Assembly (NCBI RefSeq): GCF_035989305.1
Contig: NZ_CP108514.1
Span: 1,727,501-1,791,500, forward strand
DNA: 64,000 nt
Origin: Streptomyces sp. NBC_01233
GTDB lineage: Bacteria; Actinomycetota; Actinomycetes; Streptomycetales; Streptomycetaceae
Reading direction: 5' to 3'
The position numbers were made by a program, and so were the translations under genes. Shown here piece after piece: positions 42,295 through 50,991 of the stretch. The notes beneath the pieces are model-generated. The model ran no database searches. It was given only the letters and a program-made list of their open reading frames with translations, and was not told where the DNA came from. How positions within the stretch are numbered: the stretch's first letter is position 1; each line of letters begins with the position of its first letter.

Positions 42295-43914
42295 TCACCC
42301 CTGTGGGCGTACGAATACCTCCCGCCCGCCGACGACCGTGGCGAGGCACACCGGGAGTTCGGATCCGGGGGTCAGGTCGGGCAGTCCGGGGGTGCCCGAG
42401 CGGGGGTCGGTGGACCAGCGGGCGACCCGGTCGTCGGGGGCCTGGACCACCAGTTCGCCGGTCTGCCAGACCGCGTAGTCGGCCGGGGCGCCGGGTACGA
42501 GGATCCCCGCGTCGTCGCGGCCCAGGGCCCGCCAGCCGCCCCGGGTGTGGGCGGTGAAGGCGGCCCGTACGGAGATGCGGTGCTCGGGGGTCCGGTGGAA
42601 GGCGGCCGCCCGGACCGTGCCCCAGGGGTCGAGCGGGGTGACCGGTGCGTCCGAGCCGAAGGCCAGCGGCACGCCCGCCTTGAGCATGGCCGCGTACGGG
42701 TTGAGGGTGCGGGCGCGCTCGGCTCCCAGCCGGTCGACGTACATGCCGTCCTCGCCGCCCCAGGCCGCGTCGAAGGCGGGCTGCACGGAGGCGGTGAGCC
42801 CCAGCTCCGCGAAGGCGGCGATGGCGGCGGGCGTCATCATCTCGGCGTGCTCGACCCGGTGCCGGGCGGCACGGACCCGGGCCAGGCCGACCTTCTCGGC
42901 GGCCGCCCGGACGCCCTCGACGACGGCGGTGATCGCGGCGTCGCCGATGGCGTGGAATCCGGCCTGGAGGCCCTCCTCGGTGCAGGCGGCCACGTGCTCG
43001 GTGACGGCCTGCTGGTCGAGGTAGCCGGTGCCGGTGTGCGAGGCGTCGGCGTAGGGGGCGTGCAGGCAGGCGGTGTGCGAGCCGAGGGCGCCGTCGACGA
43101 AGAGGTCACCGGCCGCCCCGACGGCCCCGAGCGCCTTGGCCAGTCCCAGGTCCCGGTCGGCCCAGTACCCGAAGACGCGCGGCCCGGGCCGCTCGGCGGC
43201 CAGCGCGAGCAGGCCGGTGAAGTCCTCGGCGGAGGAGATGTCGGGCCCGCCGCACTCGTGCAGGGAGCCGATGCCGAGGGAGGCGGCCCGGTCGAGGGCG
43301 GCCCGCTGGGCCTCGGCGCGCTGGGCCGGGGTGACGGCGGCCAGGGCGGCCCGCCGCACGGCGTGGTGGTCGTCGGCGGTCAGCGGCTGGTCCCCTTCGG
43401 GCCGCACGGCCGGGACGAGGTCGAGCAGGGCCGTGGTGACCACCGCCGAGTGGACGTCGATGCGGCTGAGGTAGAGCGGGCGACCGCCGGCGGCCTCGTC
43501 CAGCTCGGCGCGGCGCGGCGCCCGGCGCTCCGGCCAGCGGGCGGCGTCCCAGCCGTGCCCGAGGAGCACCCGGTCGGCCGGACGGCTCGCGGCGTACCCG
43601 CGTACGAGGTCCAGCGCGGCCGTCAGCGAGCGCGCTCCGCTGAGGTCCAGCCCGGTGAGGGCCAGGCCCGCGGAGGTGGTGTGGACGTGGGCGTCGGTGA
43701 ACGCGGGCGTGACGAGCGCCCCGCCGAGATCGACGACCTCGTCCACGCCCTGCGCGAAGGCGTCGGCCGCGCCCTCGGAGCCGACCCAGGCGATGTGGCC
43801 GCGCTCGACGACCATCGCGGTGGCGAAGGGGTCGGCGGGGCTGTGGACCTCGCCCCCGCGCAGGAGGACGGTGCGGGTGGGGTCGGTGGGGGCGGGTGTC
43901 GCGCGCTCGGTCAT
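42295..43914 (-). CDS. Amidohydrolase (YtcJ-like metal-dependent hydrolase)
   Basis: A 539-residue amidohydrolase-superfamily protein. The metal-binding TPAFTDAHVHTTSAG lies early, with RHRVEHAEMM and PLAFGSDAPVTPLDPWGTVRAA later, which is the Amidohydro_3/YtcJ pattern. It is probably a cytoplasmic hydrolase of a cyclic amide or similar; the substrate is unknown. The following intergenic segment leads to an Lrp-type regulator on the same strand, 126 bp upstream. Confidence 0.9.
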   Translation of the reverse strand: MTERATPAPTDPTRTVLLRGGEVHSPADPFATAMVVERGHIAWVGSEGAADAFAQGVDEVVDLGGALVTPAFTDAHVHTTSAGLALTGLDLSGARSLTAALDLVRGYAASRPADRVLLGHGWDAARWPERRAPRRAELDEAAGGRPLYLSRIDVHSAVVTTALLDLVPAVRPEGDQPLTADDHHAVRRAALAAVTPAQRAEAQRAALDRAASLGIGSLHECGGPDISSAEDFTGLLALAAERPGPRVFGYWADRDLGLAKALGAVGAAGDLFVDGALGSHTACLHAPYADASHTGTGYLDQQAVTEHVAACTEEGLQAGFHAIGDAAITAVVEGVRAAAEKVGLARVRAARHRVEHAEMMTPAAIAAFAELGLTASVQPAFDAAWGGEDGMYVDRLGAERARTLNPYAAMLKAGVPLAFGSDAPVTPLDPWGTVRAAAFHRTPEHRISVRAAFTAHTRGGWRALGRDDAGILVPGAPADYAVWQTGELVVQAPDDRVARWSTDPRSGTPGLPDLTPGSELPVCLATVVGGREVFVRPQG

Positions 43915-44040
43915 GGGGACAAGTTTCGCGTGTTCGCCGGGCGCGCGTGGACGTGGGTGCGGGGCGGGCCCTGCGGGCGGCCTTCCCCGGCCCGCCCCTC
44001 CACCGGGCGGGGCCGGGTCACGCGAGGGCCGCGTGAAGCA

Positions 44041-44490
44041 TCAGACGCGGGGCGGGCGGGCCTCGTAGGGGGTGGACAGGACCACCGTCGTGCGCGTCGA
44101 GACGTGGGCGAGGGCGCGCAGCCGGCCCAGGAGGTCCTCCAGCTCCAGGGGCGTGGCGACGCGCACCTTGAGGATGTAGTTCTCGTCGCCCGCGACGCTG
44201 TGGCAGGCCTCGATCTCGGGGACGCCGGCCAGCCGGTCGGCGATGTCGTCCGGGGCGCTCGGGTCGAAGGGCTTGACCGAGATGAACGCCGTCAGCGGCA
44301 GGCCGACGGCCTCCGGGTCGACCACGGCCGCGTACCCGCGGATCACCCCGCGCTGTTCCAGACGGCGTACTCGCTGATGGACTGCCGACGTGGACAGTCC
44401 CGTGGCCTTGCCCAGATCCGTGTAGCTCATCCGCCCGTCCCGTACGAGCAGATCCACGATCTGGCGGTCCAGCTCCTCCATTGCGCTCAT
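44041..44490 (-). CDS. Lrp/AsnC-family transcriptional regulator
   Basis: A 149-residue protein with an N-terminal helix-turn-helix (MSYTDLGKATGLSTSAVHQRVRRLEQRGVI) and a C-terminal RAM ligand-binding domain (PLTAFISVKPFD, HSVAGDENYILKVRV). It likely senses an amino acid. ATG 44490 is used; ATG 44481 (MEELDRQIVD) is possible. It lies divergent from the Zn-ribbon protein gene, with a 208-bp shared promoter region, and upstream of the amidohydrolase, either of which could be a target. Confidence 0.92.
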   Translation of the reverse strand: MSAMEELDRQIVDLLVRDGRMSYTDLGKATGLSTSAVHQRVRRLEQRGVIRGYAAVVDPEAVGLPLTAFISVKPFDPSAPDDIADRLAGVPEIEACHSVAGDENYILKVRVATPLELEDLLGRLRALAHVSTRTTVVLSTPYEARPPRV

Positions 44491-44698
44491 AGCCGCTCAA
44501 CTTAAGGCCCAAGGGCACTCCAAGCCCAGTGGTGTCCGCCCACTGGAGGCATCTGCGCCAGGCATGTGACCAAGGCCACAGGGGTATGCAGGCGCAGGCC
44601 GGTCTGTTGTGGTTACTCGTGACGCTCGACGGGAATTGCTTGCTGTGGCCGAGGCCGTAGAACCTGCCCGCCCGGCCCACCCAAGGGGGAGTACATCC

Positions 44699-45178
44699 AT
44701 GCTGAACACCAAGCGCGCCGGTCGCACCGAACCGGAGCCCCTGGAACCGCTCGTATCCGGGGACGGCCCGTACCCCGAGGACGGCTCGTACGCCGAATAC
44801 CCGGACGACCTCGACGGATTCGAGATCCACCACGCGATCTGCCCCGACTGCGGCCAGTCGATCGCCCTTGTCGCGGACGAGGAGTTCCTGCCGCAGCACG
44901 CGCTCTGCCTGACCCCGTGGAACCCCTTCGGACTCACGGTGTGCGCGGGCACCGGGCGGCCGGCCACGGACGCGCTGCCCACCGTGGGCGTGATCCAGCC
45001 GGTGCAGGCCCCGGAGCTCGATCCCGTCGTCCTGTCGACCCTGCCCCAGGGCCTGGACTGGCGGACACAGCCCTTCTCGCACATGGGCGGCCCGGGCTCG
45101 CTTCCGGTCCGTGTGGTGAGCCCGGTGCTCCCGCAGCCGCAGGCGCAGACGCGGCAGCAGCACGCCCAGGCGGCCTGA
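44699..45178 (+). CDS. Hypothetical protein with zinc-ribbon-like cysteines
   Basis: A 159-residue protein. The N-terminal 40 residues are acidic and low-complexity. A small cysteine module follows: IHHAICPDCGQSIALV, then ALCLTPWNPFGLTVCAGTG, consistent with zinc binding. The C-terminal third is proline-rich. A strong SD (AAGGGGGAG, 44683-44691) marks ATG 44699. I do not recognise the family; the sequence gives no catalytic hint. Confidence 0.75.
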   Translation: MLNTKRAGRTEPEPLEPLVSGDGPYPEDGSYAEYPDDLDGFEIHHAICPDCGQSIALVADEEFLPQHALCLTPWNPFGLTVCAGTGRPATDALPTVGVIQPVQAPELDPVVLSTLPQGLDWRTQPFSHMGGPGSLPVRVVSPVLPQPQAQTRQQHAQAA

Positions 45179-45212
45179 CCGCCGCCCGGGCGTCCCGCCC
45201 CCTGTCCGACCC

Positions 45213-46304
45213 CTACCAGTACGTTCCCTGCACCATGGCGGCCAGACTGGCGTGGTGCAGGATCAGGCTGTCCGGGTCCGCGGGGATCTCCACCTCGCCG
45301 AAGTGCGCCTGCCGGTAGGCGATGCGCAGCATCACGATGGCGTGCCGCAGGGCGGCGTAGAGGGTGTGGAACTCCATGTCGCGCGGGACGTGCCCGGTGA
45401 GTTCGGCGTACCTGCGCTCCAGGTCCTCGCGGCGCAGGAAGTCCGGTAGCCCGGGCTGTCCGAAGCCGGCGGTGAGGTCCTGGAAGAACCGGTGGAGGTA
45501 GACGGTCCAGCCGAGGTCCACCTCGCGCGGGGCGCAGGCCGCCATCTCCCAGTCCAGGACGGCCACCGGCGTGAAGCCGTCGTAGATGACGTTGCCGATG
45601 CGGGCGTCGCCCCAGTTGAGGACCGCGGGGCCCTCGTCCGCCGGCCACAGCTCCTCCAGGCGGGCGAAGGCCCGCTCGATGAGCGGGGACGGGGCGAGTC
45701 CGCCCACCACCCAGGCGTAGTAGGCGCGTTGGGCGTCCACGTGTCGGCGCAGCGGGGTGCCCTTGCCGTCCGGCAGGAGGAACTCGGCCTCTTTGGCCGG
45801 GAATTGGTCGTGCAGGCGGGCGAGCAGCGAGATGCTCGCCTCCTGGAGCCCGGCGCGCTCGGCGTCGGTCGCGGCGTGCAGCCAGTTGCCCTCGTAGGTG
45901 TACGGCATGACGTCGGGCGGGACCCGGCCCTCGGCACGGGCCATCACGAAGAACGGCGCCCCCAGCGGCCCCGGATCCTCCTCCAGCCACTGCACCCGCG
46001 GCACGGGCAGGTCGGTGTGCTCGGCGACCAGGCGCATCACCCGGTGCTGGCGCGGCATGTCGTACGTCGGGAAGACGGTGTAGGCGGCCGGGTCGGCGGC
46101 GAGCCGCAGTGCGCAGGCGCGGAGCGGGGTGTCGGGGTGCTCTATGTCGAAGAGCAGGGTCTCGCTGGACATCCCGTTGGATCCGGGGACCGAGACGTTG
46201 GCGACCTTCGCTCCGGGGAGCCGCGTGTCCAGCCAGGCGGCGAGGCGCCGGCCGAGCTCTTCGGGCTCCCGGGTGGAGGTGCGCGGGCGTGGTGCAATGA
46301 CCAT
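45213..46304 (-). CDS. Phosphotransferase (APH-like) family protein
   Basis: A 363-residue protein kinase-like phosphotransferase of the APH/choline-kinase type. The catalytic loop reads VLNWGDARIGNVIYDG (the Brenner-like N-D-x-x-x-N pattern with W-G-D) and the metal motif VAVLDWEMAACAPREVDLGW is clear. This acyl-CoA-dehydrogenase-associated branch (ACAD10-like) often acts on hydroxylated acyl-CoAs. It follows the AttH-like gene by 17 bp and is surely in the same operon. An aminoglycoside-resistance role is unlikely. Confidence 0.87.
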   Translation of the reverse strand: MVIAPRPRTSTREPEELGRRLAAWLDTRLPGAKVANVSVPGSNGMSSETLLFDIEHPDTPLRACALRLAADPAAYTVFPTYDMPRQHRVMRLVAEHTDLPVPRVQWLEEDPGPLGAPFFVMARAEGRVPPDVMPYTYEGNWLHAATDAERAGLQEASISLLARLHDQFPAKEAEFLLPDGKGTPLRRHVDAQRAYYAWVVGGLAPSPLIERAFARLEELWPADEGPAVLNWGDARIGNVIYDGFTPVAVLDWEMAACAPREVDLGWTVYLHRFFQDLTAGFGQPGLPDFLRREDLERRYAELTGHVPRDMEFHTLYAALRHAIVMLRIAYRQAHFGEVEIPADPDSLILHHASLAAMVQGTYW

Positions 46305-46321
46305 GGGTGAGCCCCTTCCTG

Positions 46322-47455
46322 CTACTGGGCGACGGAGGAGTAGTCGGCGAAGCCGCTCGGGTCGTGGCGGCCGAAGCTGCCGTGCTCGAAGATCCCGTGA
46401 CCGGTCCGCCCGTCGAGGGTGAAGCGGGCCGAGTGGTCGGTGACCCCGAAGGCGGCCAGGGGGTGGGCCGCGGGGTCGGACAGGTCGTAGACGCGGCGGT
46501 CGGTCCAGCCGCGCCCCTGCCAGGTGCCGTGCTGCCAGTCGTCGGCGGGCGGGTAGCCGGCGCCGACGGCCAGCGGGGAGCTGTTGAGGATCTCCACGCC
46601 CAGTTCGAGGGGCTTGCGGGACGGGTCGGTGAGATGGACGACGGCCCGCTCGGGGTGCCGGCCGCCCGGCCGGTAGCGGATCTCGGTGTGCGGCCAGCCT
46701 AGCTGGACGTCGTGGCGGCCGCTGCCCTCGGGGAAGACCTGCACGGCCTCGTTGAGGGTGCGGTGCCCGTCGGCGTCCTCCTGGGCGATGACCATGACGA
46801 AGCGGTCCTCGAAGCGGACCGGGATCCAGAGCCAGTGGAACCCCTCGGGCCGGTACTCGTCGGCGGCGCGGCCACCTTCCTCACCGGGTATCGGCCGCAC
46901 CCCCCAACTCCGGTCGCGGGTACCGGTCCACTCCCCCGGCGTGAGGACGAACTCCTCCCCCTTCGCCCGGATGACGCCGCTCACGCCACCGGCCTGGACG
47001 AAGCGGCGTCCCTCCAGCATGAGCCGGTCGCCGCGCCGCTGGACGTGGTGGGGCTCCCAGACGGCGGGGAACTCGGCGGTCCAGGTGACGTCGTACGAGA
47101 GCCCGTCCGGGTCTGCCGGGTCCGCCGCGCAGCGGAGCGTGAGCCGCTTGAGCGGAACGTCGACGGTGATGGACAGGGGCCCCACGGACAGATTCATCCG
47201 ATCGTCGGTCAGGGCGTCGGAGGCCCGGACGGCGAGGAGCTCGTCGCCGAGGCGGAGGGTGGCGTAGGTGTCGATGACCCCGACGTTGGGGTAGACGCCG
47301 AGGCCGAGGATGAGGACGGCGCGGCCGGCGTGGTCGAAGACGTGGAAGATGCAGCGGTCGTAGGCGTTGCGGTCGCCGCTGACGAGGTGCTTCATCGACA
47401 GGGGGGCCTGGTGGATGGGGTACTCGTCGAGCGCGACGGGCCGGTCGACGGACAT
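46322..47455 (-). CDS. AttH/CrtC-like (DUF7064/7065-type) protein
   Basis: A 377-residue beta-rich protein without signal peptide. Motifs such as FHWLWIPVRFEDRFVMVI and the WGVRP region resemble the lipocalin-like AttH/carotenoid-hydratase fold used in the DUF7064/DUF7065 group. That assignment is tentative. A perfect AGGAGG precedes ATG 47455. It is first in a two-gene operon with the phosphotransferase, and the palindrome at 47503-47515 lies directly upstream. The pairing with a choline-kinase-like protein suggests a lipid or xenobiotic substrate. Confidence 0.7.
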   Translation of the reverse strand: MSVDRPVALDEYPIHQAPLSMKHLVSGDRNAYDRCIFHVFDHAGRAVLILGLGVYPNVGVIDTYATLRLGDELLAVRASDALTDDRMNLSVGPLSITVDVPLKRLTLRCAADPADPDGLSYDVTWTAEFPAVWEPHHVQRRGDRLMLEGRRFVQAGGVSGVIRAKGEEFVLTPGEWTGTRDRSWGVRPIPGEEGGRAADEYRPEGFHWLWIPVRFEDRFVMVIAQEDADGHRTLNEAVQVFPEGSGRHDVQLGWPHTEIRYRPGGRHPERAVVHLTDPSRKPLELGVEILNSSPLAVGAGYPPADDWQHGTWQGRGWTDRRVYDLSDPAAHPLAAFGVTDHSARFTLDGRTGHGIFEHGSFGRHDPSGFADYSSVAQ

Positions 47456-47502
47456 GGCGGACCTCCTGGACGGACGGCTTCGGGGGGCGGCTCAGGCGAA
47501 TA

Positions 47503-47515
47503 TGACGGTACGTCA
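47503..47515. promoter_or_regulatory. Palindromic operator TGACG-N3-CGTCA
   Basis: TGACG-GTA-CGTCA, a perfect 5-3-5 palindrome, lies 48 bp upstream of the AttH-like start. The same core with a different spacer (AAC) stands in front of the DUF35/thiolase operon at 12277-12293. This suggests a common TetR-type regulator for both operons. Confidence 0.5.
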
Positions 47516-47828
47516 GAAACACCACCCACGGCCACCCTTCTGGCACGCTCTGACACCCCGACACACCACGCCAGGCCGCTGGGCCACTGGGCCGCGCCGG
47601 GGCCGGGAGGCCAGGCCGGGGCCGGGAGGGCCCAGTGGGGACGATGAAGGCCGATCGAGGGGGAGGAGCGGCAGAAGCTCAACTCGGCCGAACTGGACCG
47701 GGGTGTGGCTGGGGTCCAACCCCCGGCGGCCGCCGGCCGCAGTCACGGAGGAGCCCGTAGAGGTGGAAGGCGGCCTACCGGCATCGGGCGGCCGGCGGCC
47801 GTCGTCATGCGGGATCGATGGCGACCTA

Positions 47829-48091
47829 GTCCAGCCACAGACGGCCGGCAGCAGCTGAGAGGTGCAAAGCACGCAGCCACCGGTGCCGCCCTACGTCCAA
47901 TCCAGGACTGCCGGCGGCGACTGAGACACGTGAAGCGCGTAGCGATCGGTGACGGCTTGCATCCAGCCACAGACGGCGGTCGGCCGCCGTCATGCAGCAG
48001 CCCGCACCGATCAGTGGCGGCCTATGCCCGACCCCAGACGGCCGGCAGCCGCTGAGACATGCGAACCGCGTAGCGATCTGATGCGCCCCCG
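47829..48091. repeat. Four degenerate 66-bp tandem repeats
   Basis: Units start at about 47829, 47895, 47961 and 48026, so the period is 66, 66 and 65 bp. The conserved core is CCAGCCACAGACGGCCGGCAG followed by CTGAGACATGCGAA-like and CGTAGCGATC-like blocks. A partial further unit precedes the first. No frame across the array has host-like third-position composition, so I treat it as non-coding. Confidence 0.6.
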
Positions 48092-48150
48092 GCCAGGCCG
48101 GTGGCCACCGACGGGGCCGTCCCTGCCTTGATCGCCCGGCCCGTTCCTTT

Positions 48151-48295
48151 GGGGGTTCCCGGCTGTCTTCGATCTTCCGTGGCGGGACGGTCGGTCAAGG
48201 GGGGCCGCAGGCCATCGCGCAGCGACGCGACCGAAGGGAGCGCCCTTGAGGGACCGGCCCGCCACGGAAGACCATGAGACCGACGGGAAACCCCC
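48151..48295. repeat. 145-bp imperfect palindrome (MITE/REP-like)
   Basis: Arms of about 52 bp run from GGGGGTTCCCG at 48151 to TCAAGGG near 48200, and from CCCTTGAGG at 48243 to GGGAAACCCCC at 48295. The inner TCTTCCGTGGCGGG (48173-48186) matches perfectly with 48258-48271. The loop of about 42 bases includes GCCATCGCGCAGCGACGCG. No transposase is near. It could be a miniature inverted-repeat element or a large terminator-like structure. Confidence 0.6.
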
Positions 48296-48444
48296 GAACC
48301 CCCTCCATCCCGCCCCACCGGATCCCGCCCCGGGGAGGGCTCGAACGGATACCCGTACCCCGGGGGCGATTACCCGGCCCTTCACTCCCGCGTTGGCCGT
48401 GCATGACCATGCTTCAGTCTTCAACCGGCCGAAGGCGTCGGCCG

Positions 48445-48660
48445 ATGCCGCCGGGTTTCGAAGAATCGGTTCAGCGTCATCAGCACCAACACCAGCGCGA
48501 GCAACAACAGCAACAGCAGACGCCCGATCCGCCGATCTACCGCGACCTGCTGGCCCGGTGGGCCGATGCCGGCCGCACCCTGCCCGGTCGGCGCGACCCG
48601 GAGTGGTCCCGGCTCACGTCCTCCCCGGTCTGGCCCACCACCAGCAGCGGGCTGTACTAG
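48445..48660 (+). CDS. Small Gln/His-rich protein
   Basis: A 71-residue protein with a low-complexity HQHQHQREQQQQQQ segment (about residues 13-26) followed by a more complex tail, PPIYRDLLARWADAGRTLPGRRDPEWSRL. GAAGG at 48431-48435 precedes ATG 48445; a longer frame upstream exists but lacks an SD. The tail reads like a genuine conserved domain. Function unknown. Confidence 0.55.
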   Translation: MPPGFEESVQRHQHQHQREQQQQQQTPDPPIYRDLLARWADAGRTLPGRRDPEWSRLTSSPVWPTTSSGLY

Positions 48661-48706
48661 CCCCCCCTGCCCCGGCCCCCGCCCCTGCCCCGGCCCCGGG
48701 CCAAGG

Positions 48707-49879
48707 TCAGCGGGTCTCCGGCCCCGCCAGGTGGCGGGCGATGACCATGCGCTGGATCTGATTGGTGCCCTCCACGATCTGGAGGACCTTCGCCTCGCGC
48801 ATCAGGCGCTCGACGGGGAAGTCCGCGGTGTAGCCGTAGCCGCCGAGGACCTGCACCGCGTCCGTGGTGACGGCCATCGCCGCGTCCGTGCAGAACAGCT
48901 TCGCCATGGCCGCCTGGCGGGAGAACGGCTTGCCCGCGTCCCGCAGCCGCGCCGCCGCGAGATACAGCGCGCGCCCCGCCTCGATCTTGGTGGCCATGTC
49001 GGCCAGCATGAAGCGCAGCCCCTGGAAGTCGGCGATCGGGTGCCCGAACTGCTTGCGGTCCAGGGCGTACGCGAGCGCCTCGTCCAGCGCCGCCTGGGCG
49101 ACGCCGATGGCGCAGGCGGCGATGCCCAGACGCCCCGCGTCCAGCGCGGCCAGGGCGATGGTGAAGCCCTGCCCCTCCTCGCCGATCCGGCGTGCGTCCG
49201 GCACCCGTACGCCGTCGAAGTGCAGCTGGGCCGTGGGCGAGCCCTTCATGCCCATCTTCTTCTCGGGCACGGCCGCGGTCAGGCCCGCCGCATCCCCGGG
49301 GACCAGGAAGGCCGTGATGCCCTTCGGGCCCTCGGCACCGGTGCGGGCGAGGACGGTGTAGAAGTCGGCGACTCCGCCGTGGGTGATCCAGGCCTTGGTG
49401 CCGGTGATGATCCAGTCGTCGCCGTCGCGCACCGCCTTGGTGGTGAGCGAGGCGGCGTCGGAGCCGGCGGCCGGCTCGGACAGGCAGTAGGCGCCCAGCA
49501 GGCCGCCGCCGAGCATCGCGGGCAGGTGCGCGCCCTGCTGCTCCTTGGTGCCGTAGCCGGCCAGGCCGTGGCAGGCCAGGGAGTGCACGCTGACGCCGAG
49601 GCCGACGGTCAGGCGGGCCGCGGCCAGCTCCTCCAGGACCTGGAGGTAGACCTCGTACGGCTGCTCGCCACCGCCGTACTCGCCGGGGTACGGGAGGCCG
49701 AGCAGCCCCGCCTCGGAGAGCAGCGTGAAGACCTCGCGGGGGAACGTCCCCGAGTCCTCTTCCTCGGCGGCCTTCGGGCGGATCTCCCGCTGGGCGATCT
49801 CGCGTACGAGGGCGAGGAGGTCGCGGGACTCCTCGGTGGGCAGCTGACGGTCCACCGGCTGCGGGGCGCGGTCTGTCAT
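48707..49879 (-). CDS. Acyl-CoA dehydrogenase
   Basis: A 390-residue FAD-dependent acyl-CoA dehydrogenase. Motifs visible are AYCLSEPAAGSDAASL (signature 1) and the C-terminal QVLGGYGYTADFPVERLMREAKVLQIVEGTNQIQ, where the Glu of VEGTNQ is the catalytic base position. GGAGGAG precedes ATG 49879. It probably oxidises short- or branched-chain acyl-CoAs. A TetR-family regulator gene lies 147 bp upstream on the same strand and may control it. Confidence 0.94.
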   Translation of the reverse strand: MTDRAPQPVDRQLPTEESRDLLALVREIAQREIRPKAAEEEDSGTFPREVFTLLSEAGLLGLPYPGEYGGGEQPYEVYLQVLEELAAARLTVGLGVSVHSLACHGLAGYGTKEQQGAHLPAMLGGGLLGAYCLSEPAAGSDAASLTTKAVRDGDDWIITGTKAWITHGGVADFYTVLARTGAEGPKGITAFLVPGDAAGLTAAVPEKKMGMKGSPTAQLHFDGVRVPDARRIGEEGQGFTIALAALDAGRLGIAACAIGVAQAALDEALAYALDRKQFGHPIADFQGLRFMLADMATKIEAGRALYLAAARLRDAGKPFSRQAAMAKLFCTDAAMAVTTDAVQVLGGYGYTADFPVERLMREAKVLQIVEGTNQIQRMVIARHLAGPETR

Positions 49880-50026
49880 GGCGGCGCTCTCCTCCCTGGT
49901 CGGGCACGGCGGCGACGCGTGAGGTGTGGGACGCGCCGCCGGGTCTCGGTGCTCTCACAGCCGATGGTGCCCTCCCGGATCACGGAATGGGCTGTTCAGC
50001 GGCTGCGGCGGCTTGAGTATGCCCGA

Positions 50027-50725
50027 TCACGGGCTTCCCGTCACCGGGGCAAGATCGTCACGCTGACCGAACGGTCCTTCGGTAGCGGGAGGTGCCGGAC
50101 ACTCCGGGACGAATTCCTCGATCACCGTCAGTGTCGCGCGCAGCTGGCGCACGAGCAGGGCCCCGAGCTCGGCGCGATCGGGCTGCCCCACCGCCTCGAT
50201 CCCACCCAGCCCACCGATCCATTCCAGAGTGATCCCCTCGACCGAGGAGAGCCAGCCGACGAGGGCGAGCCGGGCGACCGGCGGAAGTGCACGGTGCCCG
50301 TACGCGCCCTCGGCGATGGTGGCGACCAGCTCCTCGCGGACGGCGTCGCGGACGGCGAGCACCTCGGCGTCGCAGCCGACGCCGCCGGTGACGATGGTGC
50401 GGTACGCGGCGCGGTGGTGCTCGGCGTAGTGGAGGTAGCCGTCGATGGTGCGGCGGACGCGCTCCGCGTCGGGGAGGTCCGCGTCGCCGCCGGCGCGGGC
50501 GACGAGCTCGGCGACCGAGTCCTCGACGATGGCGAGGTAGTAGCCGCGCTTGCTCTTGAAGTAGTAGTAGATCAAGCCCTTGGCGACGCCCGCATGCCTG
50601 GCGATGTCGTCCATGGAGAGCGCGTCGTACGAGGTGTCGGCGAACAACTTGCGCCCGGTTGCTATGAGTTCTGCCTTGCGAGCCTGTGAACGCTCGGTCG
50701 TGCCGCGCTGTTGACTATTATTCAA
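50027..50725 (-). CDS. TetR-family transcriptional regulator
   Basis: A 232-residue TetR protein. The N-terminal HTH reads MDDIARHAGVAKGLIYYYFKSKRGYY. The frame is open far upstream, but TTG 50725 (LNNSQQRGTTERSQARKAELIATG) has AGGG six bases upstream and begins where the family does. The start itself overlaps TTGA-ATAATAG-TCAA (50711-50725), an AT-rich inverted repeat that could be an autoregulatory operator. The acyl-CoA dehydrogenase downstream is the obvious candidate target. Confidence 0.87.
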   Translation of the reverse strand: MNNSQQRGTTERSQARKAELIATGRKLFADTSYDALSMDDIARHAGVAKGLIYYYFKSKRGYYLAIVEDSVAELVARAGGDADLPDAERVRRTIDGYLHYAEHHRAAYRTIVTGGVGCDAEVLAVRDAVREELVATIAEGAYGHRALPPVARLALVGWLSSVEGITLEWIGGLGGIEAVGQPDRAELGALLVRQLRATLTVIEEFVPECPAPPATEGPFGQRDDLAPVTGSP

Positions 50726-50754
50726 ATTCAGCCCTAGCCTCGAACCGCCACAAC

Positions 50755-50973
50755 GTGCCCGAAGTATGGCAGCACTTCCCGATCGGCCGGGACGCCTCGA
50801 CCTCTGGAGGGTCCGTACCGGACGAGCCCGGACGGCGGCGGCAGGAACCGGAACCGGAACAGAGATGCCGGCAAGCGGCCTCGCTGCGCGACTACCGCAT
50901 CCCACCGTTCGTCTTCATGACCCGGGTCAGCGCCGAGCAGGCGCTGTGGAGGCGGCCGTGGAGGCGGCTGTGA
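50755..50973 (+). CDS. Possible small protein divergent from TetR
   Basis: A 72-codon frame from GTG 50755 with rising third-position GC and a plausible C-terminal segment (LRDYRIPPFVFMTRVSAEQ, then WRRPWRRL). No SD is visible and the N-terminal half is low complexity. It would be divergently transcribed from the TetR gene, as TetR targets often are. It may be spurious. Confidence 0.3.
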   Translation: MPEVWQHFPIGRDASTSGGSVPDEPGRRRQEPEPEQRCRQAASLRDYRIPPFVFMTRVSAEQALWRRPWRRL

Positions 50974-50991
50974 GAGCGAGGGCGGACGCGG

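Larger units (their letters stand above)
47456..48444. other. 989-bp region without a convincing gene
   Basis: Apart from the operator at 47503-47515, the 66-bp repeats and the long palindrome, I see no gene. Open frames on both strands lack good ribosome-binding sites, domains and host-like codon bias. The segment may be a decayed gene or an accumulation of repetitive elements. Confidence 0.5.

Noticed and set aside
45213..46304. APH-like gene as aminoglycoside resistance
   Set aside because: It belongs to the choline-kinase/ACAD10-like branch and shares an operon with an AttH-like gene.
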